Positions 8,455 to 15,472 of a stretch of 34,921 nucleotides of DNA are shown here, piece after piece. The notes beneath the pieces are model-generated. The model was not told where the DNA came from. It was given only the letters and a program-made list of their open reading frames with translations, and searched no databases. Every line of letters begins with the position of its first letter. Positions within the stretch are counted from its first letter, which is position 1. The stretch is from Halobacteriales archaeon QH_8_64_26 (lineage in GTDB: Archaea; Halobacteriota; Halobacteria; Halobacteriales; Halococcaceae). The stretch spans positions 31,290 to 66,210 of the forward strand of contig PXRA01000074.1 in the NCBI GenBank assembly GCA_003021725.1, in the 5' to 3' direction. The position numbers were made by a program, and so were the translations under genes.

Positions 8455-10101
8455 TCATAGCGTGTAGCCCTCGAACCCCCGTACCGCGCGTCGGTACCCG
8501 AGTCCGGCACCCACTGCGACGAGAACCGCCGTCGCGACCGGCCCCAGAAGGGCAACGAAGGCCCCCGAGGTACCGACCGATCCGGCCAGAAACCGGACGA
8601 CGAAATCGGACTGTACGACCGCTCCCGGCAGACAAGCGAGCGGCAGCGCCACCGAGTAGAGGGCAAACGCCGAGAGGCTCGGGACGACCGCCCGCCGGTT
8701 GCGCGAGAGCCGCGATCGCTCGAACTTCGGGTACGCCGCGCCGATCCCGACGGCCATCGCCGCCGCGCCGACACACAGAACTCCTCCGAGAGCACCCGCT
8801 GCGATCGCCCTGATCGTCCCCAGCGGGCTGAGGAGACCAACGGCGAGCGTCGCTACCGCCGTAAGCGGCGCTCCGAGCGCGACGCCGGCGAGTACGAGCC
8901 CGTTCGCGAACCGGCGACCCGTGATCGATGCGGCAAGCGTCAGCGGAAACACCGCGCCCTCGTCGCCGAAGGGGTTGAGCGTGAACGCCGCACCCGTCGT
9001 CCAGGCGCCGTAGATCGCGATCACGACCGGCGCGCTCGGCGGGACGGTACCGCTCTCGACGATCCCCTGGAGGGGGATGTACGCGAAAAACAGCGGAAAG
9101 AGGACGTACTGGAGGTTGAGCGGCGCGCGCAATGCCCGACGCCAGCTCTTCGTCGCGACGGCGAGCGTCGGTCGGGGGACCGCTCCGCTGAGCACTCCTT
9201 CGGCGACGCCCGTTTTCGGGGCCGATCGCTCGCGTCCGCTCCGATCGGGCGCTACCGGGTCGACGTACCAGAGCCACCCCGAGAGAACGATCGCGGCGGC
9301 GAGAGCGACCGGGAGGGCAACCGCGAGCGAGCCAGCCGCGAGGAAAACGCGTACCGAGTCCGGGTTCAGACCCGGCGCGGCCACCAGCGCGAGATCGACG
9401 AGCCACCCCAGCGGCGTGGCCCCGAAGACACCGACGACCGAGCCGACGAGCGACCTCCCGACCCCGCCCGAGACGCCGAAAATCACGACGAGGTAGACGC
9501 CGAAGGCGAGTACCCAGAGGACGGTCTTGTATCGCGCGACGAAGCGCGATCGGGCCGCGACGTTCTTCGCGCCGACGCCGATCGCATAGCCCATACAGAG
9601 CACGCAGGCGAGCACCACGAGCAACGTGCAGGAGACGGCGAGGAAGCTGAGCGGCGAGGCTGCGCCGAGGGCGAACGCGGCGGCGATAGCCACGATCGGC
9701 AGCCCGGCGATCAACAGTGCCTGGAGGTACTCGGCGAGCAGGACGCCGGCGGCGACGTCGTAGTACGGCCGTGCGGTAAGCAGGGCGGCCGGTTCGTCGA
9801 GCGAGCCCCGGCCGACGATCGTCCAGTAAGTCACGAAGGCGGTCCCGAGAACGACCGCCGACCCGATACCGGTCCGGACGAACGCGACGATCGCGCCTCC
9901 ATCGCCGGCTCGGAGCGCGGTACCGAAGAAATACGCCCTGACGACGAGGCCGAGAACGTACAGTCCGCCGAACAACACGCCGATCCCGATACCGATCAGC
10001 CGACGAGTGTTGTCAGAGAGCCGCCGCCGGCGACGCCGCAGCTCCGTCCGCGCGATCAGTCGAGCGCATCGCGGCGAGGGGAGTCCGAACGGAACCCTCA
10101 T
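8455..10101 (-). CDS. ABC transporter permease (ABC-2 type, many membrane spans)
   Basis: A 548-residue integral membrane protein with roughly a dozen hydrophobic segments (for example LIGIGIGVLFGGLYVLGLVV near the N-terminus) and short charged loops. Its ATG overlaps the stop of the ATPase gene by four bases (ATGA), a sign of translational coupling, so the two encode one exporter. The frame looks complete. The partner ATPase has an in-frame amber codon and the following gene is decayed, so the transporter may not work. Substrate unknown; family assignment rests on hydrophobicity and context. Confidence 0.8.
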   Translation of the reverse strand: MRVPFGLPSPRCARLIARTELRRRRRRLSDNTRRLIGIGIGVLFGGLYVLGLVVRAYFFGTALRAGDGGAIVAFVRTGIGSAVVLGTAFVTYWTIVGRGSLDEPAALLTARPYYDVAAGVLLAEYLQALLIAGLPIVAIAAAFALGAASPLSFLAVSCTLLVVLACVLCMGYAIGVGAKNVAARSRFVARYKTVLWVLAFGVYLVVIFGVSGGVGRSLVGSVVGVFGATPLGWLVDLALVAAPGLNPDSVRVFLAAGSLAVALPVALAAAIVLSGWLWYVDPVAPDRSGRERSAPKTGVAEGVLSGAVPRPTLAVATKSWRRALRAPLNLQYVLFPLFFAYIPLQGIVESGTVPPSAPVVIAIYGAWTTGAAFTLNPFGDEGAVFPLTLAASITGRRFANGLVLAGVALGAPLTAVATLAVGLLSPLGTIRAIAAGALGGVLCVGAAAMAVGIGAAYPKFERSRLSRNRRAVVPSLSAFALYSVALPLACLPGAVVQSDFVVRFLAGSVGTSGAFVALLGPVATAVLVAVGAGLGYRRAVRGFEGYTL

Positions 10102-10937
10102 ACGGAGCGTTCCGCGTCCGTTTCGCGGTCGGACGCCGAGGAGGGCCCCGAGTTCGCACCCGTCGTTTCCGGTTCGCCGTACGCTCCTCGGTCGGTGACC
10201 TCAAGGAAGACGTCTTCGAGCGAGCCCTCCTCGCCGGTCTCGACGCGCTCGGTTAGTGCATCGGGCGCTCCCTCGGCGACCAGCGCCCCCTCGTAGAGCA
10301 CCCCGACGGTGTCGGCGAGTTCCTCGACGACCGGGAGAACGTGTGTCGAGAGGAAGACGGTGGTATCGCCAGCAGTCAGCCCGGCGATGGTCTCCCGAAC
10401 CGTGCGGGCGGCCCGTGTATCGAGCCCCGACGTCGGCTCGTCCAGAAAGAGCACGTCGGGATCGCCCAGGAGCGCTTGTATCAGACCGGTTTTCTGTTTC
10501 ATCCCCTTCGAGAACGTCGAGATCCGCGCGTCCGCCCCGTCGGTCAGATCGAAGCGACCGAGCAGCGTTTCGATCCGTTCCTCGCTGCGAGTGGGTGGCA
10601 TATCGCGCAGTCCCGCGAAGTACTCGAGCTATTCGCGCCCGGTGAGCTCATCGTACAGCGGCGGTTCCTCCGGCAGGTAGCCGATGTGTGGGGTGACCGC
10701 CTCGCGCTCGGCGATCGGCTGCCCGGCGACCCGGGCGGTGCCGCTCGTCGGCGTCGTCAGGGTGGTCAGCATTCGCATGGTCGTCGTCTTCCCGGCGCCG
10801 TTCGGTCCCAAGAAGCCATAGACCGAGCCCGGCTCGATTCGGAGCCGCAGGTCCTCGACCGCGGCCGCATCGTGGTACCGTTTCGTGAGACCGTCGGTCT
10901 CGATCGCGTTCTCGGGTGCTCGATCGGAACGTGCCAT
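10098..10937 (-). pseudogene. ABC transporter ATP-binding protein with in-frame TAG
   Basis: An ABC ATPase of about 280 codons interrupted by TAG at 10629-10631 in the same frame. Before the stop come ETDGLTKRYHDAAAV, the Walker A loop GPNGAGKTTT and the Q-loop region GYLPEEPPLYDELTGRE. After it come LEYFAGLRDM, the signature-like STFSKGMKQK, Walker B VLFLDEPTSGLD and the switch STHVLPVVEELAD. Related proteins read TGREQLEY at this point, so CAG to TAG is the likely change. A possible restart is the ATG at 10601, which would lack Walker A. I prefer the start at 10937 because GTGATC about eight bases upstream resembles a Shine-Dalgarno. A minus-strand TATATA lies at about 10976-10982. Confidence 0.85.
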
Positions 10938-10945
10938 TCCCTCGA

Positions 10946-11047
10946 TCACTCGGGGAACGGTTTCTCGCCGCTCGGTATATATCTTGTACTGCGTACGGCG
11001 TCCTCGAGGAGTTCCTGTCCGTTCTCGCTCACGTCGTAGTCGGACAC
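10946..11047 (-). pseudogene. Short remnant or 33-aa ORF upstream of the ABC ATPase
   Basis: From a GTG at 11047 the minus strand reads SDYDVSENGQELLEDAVRS and on to PFPE, then TGA at 10946-10948, nine bases before the ATPase start. The wording resembles the end of a winged-helix regulator, where a YxVSExGxELLE-type strand-helix is common; PadR- or ArsR-like regulators often precede ABC genes. An in-frame TAG lies just upstream, so this is probably the tail of a lost regulator, though a tiny leader gene is possible. Confidence 0.35.
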
Positions 11048-11081
11048 TGTCGGTCGCCTTCGCGGGCAGTGACGCTACGAC
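11033..11081. repeat. Interrupted inverted repeat between divergent genes
   Basis: GTCGTAG (11033-11039) pairs with CTACGAC (11075-11081), and inside it CACTG (11045-11049) pairs with CAGTG (11067-11071). It lies between the ABC ATPase and the LolA-like gene and partly overlaps the 33-codon remnant. It could be an operator or an RNA stem; no function is shown. Confidence 0.35.
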
Positions 11082-11188
11082 TGACAGTTCACAGCACTCG
11101 GTATGTTGTGTGTTATGAAACTTGTTCCGGGGCGTGGAATCGGTTTCGACGAGTAACTACAATCCGTCGGTCGCTATGGGGTGATTAT

Positions 11189-12733
11189 ATGTCGATCGAC
11201 GATCGTCGGCCGACGGGTCCGAAGGCCGGAACGACGATACTTTTCGTGCTCGCACTGGCACTCGCGACCGGGCCGGCCGTCGGCCTCGCTTCCCCCACCG
11301 ATGGAGCGGGAGCGTCGGTCGCCGGCCATGGAGTCGATGACAGGAGCGTCGATGCCGCCCAAGTCAACGAATCGGACGCGGAGACGGACGATCGCACCGC
11401 GGCGGGGATCGTTCGACGGGCCGCCCGCTCCTACGCGAACATCACGGGCTTCAGCGCGACCCAGGTGACGAACGCCACCTACGGGAACAATACGACGAAC
11501 ACGGTCGCGCAGTTCTACTACGAGAGACCGAATAGCCTCCGGATCAACTACACCGCGCCCGCCGCCCGAGCGGGAACGCTGATCGTCGCGAACGGTTCCA
11601 GCACGGTGATCTACAACGCGACGAACAACACGGTGCAGGTGATCGACACGCCGAACGTCAGCGGGCAGTCCACGGGCTATCTCGCGGGAATCGAGCGTAC
11701 CCTGCGGGCCTCGAACGTTTCCTACGAGGGCACCGCGACCGTCGCCGGCCGGGAGACCTACGTGCTCTCGGCGGGCCCGGCCGGGAGCTTCGGTGGGGGC
11801 GAGATCGATCGGACCTACTACCTCGATCAGGACAGTTATATTCCGGTCAAACAACACGTCGAGAGCACCTTCACGTTCGACAACGAGACGATCACCTCGG
11901 AGTCGACGACGGTCTTTAGGGATCTGGGAGTGGATCCCGGCATCCCCGACACGAAGTTCGACTTCGAGCCGCCGGCGGGTACAACGGTACTCGAATCGCC
12001 GATCAACTACACGCGGTACGACTCGATCGACGCCGCCGAGGGGACCGTTCCCTTCGAGATCCGCGAACCCGCCGACGTACCCGACGAGTACGACCTGCGG
12101 AACGCGACCGTCTCTCAGTTCGGGAACACGACGAGCGTCTCGCTGACCTACACCAACGGATCGGGCGGCTCGCTGCTGGTATCGATCACCCCCACCCAGG
12201 AGAACCGGAGCCTGCCGGCGGGCAACGATTCGAACGCGGGCTCGGCGTTCGGCGAGAGCGTCTCGATCGGCGATCGGGAGGGGACCTACGTGGCCTTTGG
12301 CCCGCAGGCAAGCGCGATCTTCCCGTGTGGCGAGTTCCAGTACTCGATCAGCGGCCCCTTCAAGAGAGGGGAACTGGTCGCTATCGCCGAGTCGGTACCC
12401 TGTGAGGCCGCGGCGGAAGAGACCGAAAGCGAAAGCGAGAGCGACGCAGGGGAAGGTCCCTTCTCCGGGCCGATCGATATCGAGTTCGACGGGATCGAGC
12501 TCTCGGTCGACCCGCCCGAGGACCCGAACGACGACGGCGTCTTCGAGGACATCACTGGCGACGGGAGCGTCGATAGCTTCGATGCGATCGCCCACACGGC
12601 GATCGTAGCGAGCGTCGAGGACGGCGACTTGACCCTTACCGACGAGCAGGTCGCCGCTCTCGATATCGACGGCGACGGCGATCTCACCGACGAGGACGCG
12701 AGAGCACTGCTACCGGAGGGTGCGGACGGGTAA
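11189..12733 (+). CDS. Secreted LolA-like protein with dockerin-like C-terminus
   Basis: A 514-residue exported protein. Residues about 12-35 (TTILFVLALALATGPAVGLA) form a Sec-type signal or anchor. The middle resembles the LolA/DUF4367 beta-fold of archaeal lipoprotein-carrier-like proteins (RRAARSYANITGFSATQV, YYERPNSLRINY, then TYYLDQDSYIPVKQ). The last 70 residues carry two calcium-loop motifs, DITGDGSVD and DIDGDGDLTDED, spaced as in type I dockerins. Many N-x-S/T sequons fit surface glycosylation. GGTGAT lies three bases before the ATG at 11189, closer than usual. Role unknown; no cohesin gene is in the window. Confidence 0.75.
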   Translation: MSIDDRRPTGPKAGTTILFVLALALATGPAVGLASPTDGAGASVAGHGVDDRSVDAAQVNESDAETDDRTAAGIVRRAARSYANITGFSATQVTNATYGNNTTNTVAQFYYERPNSLRINYTAPAARAGTLIVANGSSTVIYNATNNTVQVIDTPNVSGQSTGYLAGIERTLRASNVSYEGTATVAGRETYVLSAGPAGSFGGGEIDRTYYLDQDSYIPVKQHVESTFTFDNETITSESTTVFRDLGVDPGIPDTKFDFEPPAGTTVLESPINYTRYDSIDAAEGTVPFEIREPADVPDEYDLRNATVSQFGNTTSVSLTYTNGSGGSLLVSITPTQENRSLPAGNDSNAGSAFGESVSIGDREGTYVAFGPQASAIFPCGEFQYSISGPFKRGELVAIAESVPCEAAAEETESESESDAGEGPFSGPIDIEFDGIELSVDPPEDPNDDGVFEDITGDGSVDSFDAIAHTAIVASVEDGDLTLTDEQVAALDIDGDGDLTDEDARALLPEGADG

Positions 12734-12767
12734 TCGAGCGTCGCTGCTGCACTGCTGTCGTCCTCTC

Positions 12768-12917
12768 GCCCCAGGTTCGATCAGTCGTTTTCGGGACCTC
12801 GTAGGCGTCCGTATCCGACGAAAGGCGGGTTCCCTCGAAGACGGTCGCTCCGGTCTCGACGAGCAGGGGATCGTCCGGACGGGTGATCAGTTCGACGACG
12901 CAACGCTCAGATGCCCC
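12768..12917 (-). pseudogene. Open frame without start, possibly a shifted tail of the HTH gene
   Basis: The minus strand gives about 50 coherent residues, including RCVVELITRPDDPLLVETGA and the run SSDTDAYEVPKTTDRTWG, with strong C/G-ending codon bias. There is no ATG or GTG; the frame opens just after a TAG at 12918-12920, which lies within the end of the upstream winged-helix gene in another frame. Either the winged-helix protein once continued into this frame, or an adjacent gene has lost its start. I do not recognise the family. Confidence 0.45.
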
Positions 12918-13143
12918 CTATCTCCGGCAGGATCCAGAGCGTCCCGTCGTCGGTCTCTCGGTGGGTCACCCGCTCGTGGTCTTCGAGGGTATCCAGGGCT
13001 CGCTCGGCGGTTCGGTCCCCACAGCCGACGTATTCGGCGATCGTCTCGGTGTACGCCGTTCCGTTGGGGTTCCGCATCGCTTCGAGGAAGGTCTCGGGCG
13101 TAGCGCTCTCGTCCCCACTGTTCGTGCTCTCCTCGTCGGTCAT
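12907..13143 (-). CDS. Small winged-helix DNA-binding protein
   Basis: A 78-residue acidic protein. After a disordered N-terminus, TPETFLEAMRNPNGTAYTET begins a helix-turn-helix, ERALDTLEDHERVTHRE forms the recognition helix and wing, and GTLWILPEIGG ends it. It is probably a transcription regulator of unknown target. A minus-strand CCTATGG at about 13164-13170 may be its TATA box. It may be shortened: coding-like sequence continues in another frame past its stop. Confidence 0.6.
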   Translation of the reverse strand: MTDEESTNSGDESATPETFLEAMRNPNGTAYTETIAEYVGCGDRTAERALDTLEDHERVTHRETDDGTLWILPEIGGI

Positions 13144-13286
13144 ACCCGCCGTAGGCGCAGCCCGTCCATAGGAGCAGCGCCGGTCGGCTCCGCATCGACC
13201 GGGTTCCTGCCGGGGGGCCAGTGGTCACAGCAGGGCGGCCGCCGGGAGCTGTTCCCCAATCGGATTTACTGCTCTAGACACTACTA

Positions 13287-13586
13287 GTGGATATATCAAC
13301 GCAGGTTACACTCGTCGAAGTGACTGACGCCGAGTTCCGGAACCCGCAGGAACTCGCCTCGATCTGGGGTGATACCGGACCGGAGGTCCGGAAGCTCGGC
13401 TCCAGCATCGGGATCGTTGATACCTACGCGCTGCTCGATCGGTGCGACTTCCTGCTCAGCTTCGAGGCCCCCGATCGCGACGCGGCGTTCGAACTCCCCT
13501 TGGTCGTCGAATATCAGATACTGAACATGACGACGATGGAGGGCGTTCCGATCGAGCACTTCGCGGAGTTCGCTGACGATCGGTAG
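13287..13586 (+). CDS. GYD-domain family protein
   Basis: A 99-residue small alpha/beta protein matching the GYD family (ferredoxin-like fold, role unknown): VTLVEVTDAEFRNPQELASI, then GIVDTYALLDRCDFLLSFEA and a C-terminal IEHFAEFADD. The N-terminal GTG start is inferred because the conserved strand begins soon after it; a GTG at 13320 would cut into the domain. A GATTTACT stretch (13263-13270) could be a TATA box. The winged-helix gene is divergent from it. Confidence 0.65.
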   Translation: MDISTQVTLVEVTDAEFRNPQELASIWGDTGPEVRKLGSSIGIVDTYALLDRCDFLLSFEAPDRDAAFELPLVVEYQILNMTTMEGVPIEHFAEFADDR

Positions 13587-13786
13587 CCACCGTCGGGATC
13601 GAACGCTCTCCCCTACGGGACGGCCGACGCCTCGGGCAGGGTAAACGCCGACGATCGCCGGGGCGACGGTAGCCGACCGCGGGGATTCGCTTTACCGATA
13701 CCGTGATGGGCGCTCTAGCCGGCCGTTTCGAGCGGAAACGAGCGAAACAGTAGCCGGCGATTATCACGGCTCCGATCGCAGCGGTC
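13587..13786. other. Spacer between convergent genes, no gene seen
   Basis: No coherent reading frame is visible here. Together with the hairpin that follows it makes a gap of about 350 bases between the stop of the GYD gene and the stop of the zinc-cluster gene on the other strand. Confidence 0.4.
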
Positions 13787-13830
13787 GGTGGCGGGGCCCG
13801 GACATTGCACCTGAGGGTTGCCCCGCCACC
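13787..13830. repeat. Perfect 11-bp inverted repeat (stem-loop)
   Basis: GGTGGCGGGGC (13787-13797) is repeated in inverted form as GCCCCGCCACC (13820-13830) with a 22-base loop. Such a GC-rich stem would be very stable in RNA. It lies between two genes that point towards each other, so it could limit read-through from either side, be part of a small RNA, or be a protein site. There is no T run directly after it on either strand. Confidence 0.6.
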
Positions 13831-13939
13831 TCTTACGCTGCGGGTCGACGTGCTTCGACAGGAGTGATAAGGGAACCCGCGAGCAACGGCCACCCCGATC
13901 GTTTCGATCACCGGTTTTGACGTTCGTCGAGCGGTTCTC

Positions 13940-14332
13940 TCAGTGTGAAGCGAGTATCGGCGGGATCGTTCGATGGTCCTCCCCATGAGAGTCGAGGGCT
14001 CGGGAGCGTCCGATAGCTCGGTCGCTCTGTTCGGGTTCGGTTGGCGGACGGACCCCGAACTCATCGAGGGTGTGGTTCGGGCCGGGGCAGGGCCCACCGG
14101 GGCGGCCGGGATCGGGGATTACGACCCCACAGTACCGACAGCGATCGACCGCCATCGGCGCGCCGTTGACGTCGACCTCGTCGGGTGCTGGAGCGTGCCC
14201 CCGCCGTCGACGCGAACGAGCGGCCTGCTTCTCTTCGTTCCGAGCGCGGCCGTCGAACGGCTCGGATCGACCGTCCTGCCCGCACTCTTCGGGCGTCGCT
14301 GCGTCTCGACTCCGGCTCGTGAGTTCGTTCAT
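13940..14332 (-). CDS. Hypothetical protein with possible zinc cluster
   Basis: A 130-residue frame. Residues about 60-90 hold DRCRYCGVVIPDP and GGPCPGPNHTLDE, a C-x2-C plus C/H arrangement that may bind zinc. The N-terminal half is charged and probably disordered. The start at 14332 is supported by GGTGA eight bases upstream; an internal ATG (14155) would keep only the zinc part. The arginine content is higher than in neighbours and an overlapping frame exists on the other strand, so it may be decayed. No family recognised. Confidence 0.45.
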   Translation of the reverse strand: MNELTSRSRDAATPEECGQDGRSEPFDGRARNEEKQAARSRRRRGHAPAPDEVDVNGAPMAVDRCRYCGVVIPDPGRPGGPCPGPNHTLDEFGVRPPTEPEQSDRAIGRSRALDSHGEDHRTIPPILASH

Positions 14333-14484
14333 GGTTGGCCTCACCCCCGTTGGGAGGGGACGGGACCGCTCCCTGGGCGTGTCTCTTCGAAGCCGCTACG
14401 GACGTATGAAGGAGTGTATACAGGACAGCGAAAGTGAAACTGGACGGCTGAAATCCTCTACGTCCGAATCCGACGACGCCGCCC

Positions 14485-15341
14485 TCACCGCGCGGCCGGC
14501 ACGACCGGACTCCTCTCTCGGTCGGCGGGTTCGAGGGGAGGGCCGATCGGCGCTCCGATTCCCATTCCGATCCGACGGCCGCTCGCTTTCCCGCCGGTCG
14601 CGTTCTTCGTCCCGAGCAGGTCGGTCTCCAGTCGGGTTCGGTAGGTCAGGACGTCGGCAGGAAGCTGAACGGTGCCGACGACCGGCAGGCCGGCTTGCAG
14701 CCGGAAGGTCACCCGGACGGTGGTTTCCTGGTTTCGCCGGAGGTGGGTAACCCACCACTCGTCGAGCCGGGTCGCGTCGATCGTGATCGTCGTCTCGACC
14801 GGCGTTACTTGTCCGGCATCGAGCACGCCTGCCCCCTCGGTAGAGCCGTTACCGACGCGGACGCCGTTCATCGAGACGGCGTAACCGAGTTCAGTGATCG
14901 GGACCGGCACGGGAAGTGAATTGTAGACCCCGAAGGTCGCCTCGATCGGCGTCGCGGTCCCGCTCACCTCCCCCCACCGTGCGCTCGTTCGGTTGACGAA
15001 CAGTATCGGGCCGTCCCAGAGGGGAACGTCGGCGGTCACCGGTCGCGTCTCGTTCGAGTCGAAGGCGGCGAGCACGTCGGTCTCGATCGTCCGCCCGCCC
15101 GGGATCGCAAAGGACCTCCCGAGCGCGGGCGAGTAGACCCGGGTGGCGATCGACACCTGCGTTCGCTCGCCCCGCCGAATGTGAGTCGTCCACCACTCGG
15201 GGATCTTCCCGCTGTCCATGGCGGCCGTGATCGTTCGCGTCGACGTTCCGGAGGGAAGCGAGACGCCGCGTCCGGTGCCCTGGGCCATCAGAACGTCGTT
15301 CATCCGGATAGCGTGGAGCCGGTCTCAGGCTCGGGCGTCAT
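14485..15341 (-). pseudogene. WHy/LEA14-like protein gene with N-terminal deletion
   Basis: From ATG 15303 a 272-codon frame encodes the end of one WHy (LEA14-like) repeat and a full second one: EWWTTHIRRGERTQVSI, ETRPVTADVPLWDGPILFVN, then ITELGYAVSMNGVRVG and DEWWVTHLRRNQETTVRV. Complete haloarchaeal relatives start about 80-90 residues earlier with a membrane anchor and the first half of repeat one. Here a separate ATG at 15341 opens 13 codons (MTPEPETGSTLSG) that stop at TGA 15300-15302, overlapping the 15303 ATG. A minus-strand TTATGATC lies upstream. This fits loss of the intervening segment with a frame change. The present protein would lack its export anchor. Confidence 0.65.
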
Positions 15342-15443
15342 CGCACCCTCTCGTGGGTCCGTGATCATAACCCTTGCACACGAACCGGCTTCCGAGCAAG
15401 CGGACGCGTTCGCTCGTTTTCCACCGACGAGTTCGCCTGTAGC

Positions 15444-15449
15444 TTTATT
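15444..15449 (+). promoter_or_regulatory. TATA-like box of the Tat lipoprotein gene
   Basis: TTTATT is 24-29 bases before the ATG at 15473, the spacing expected for a leaderless archaeal transcript. Confidence 0.55.
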
Positions 15450-15472
15450 CCGTCGGTGCGCCACGTCAGCGT

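Noticed and set aside
13973-14437. Plus-strand open frame opposite the zinc-cluster gene.
   Set aside because: It has no recognisable motif, and the opposite frame has a C-x2-C motif and a Shine-Dalgarno. Neither is certain.
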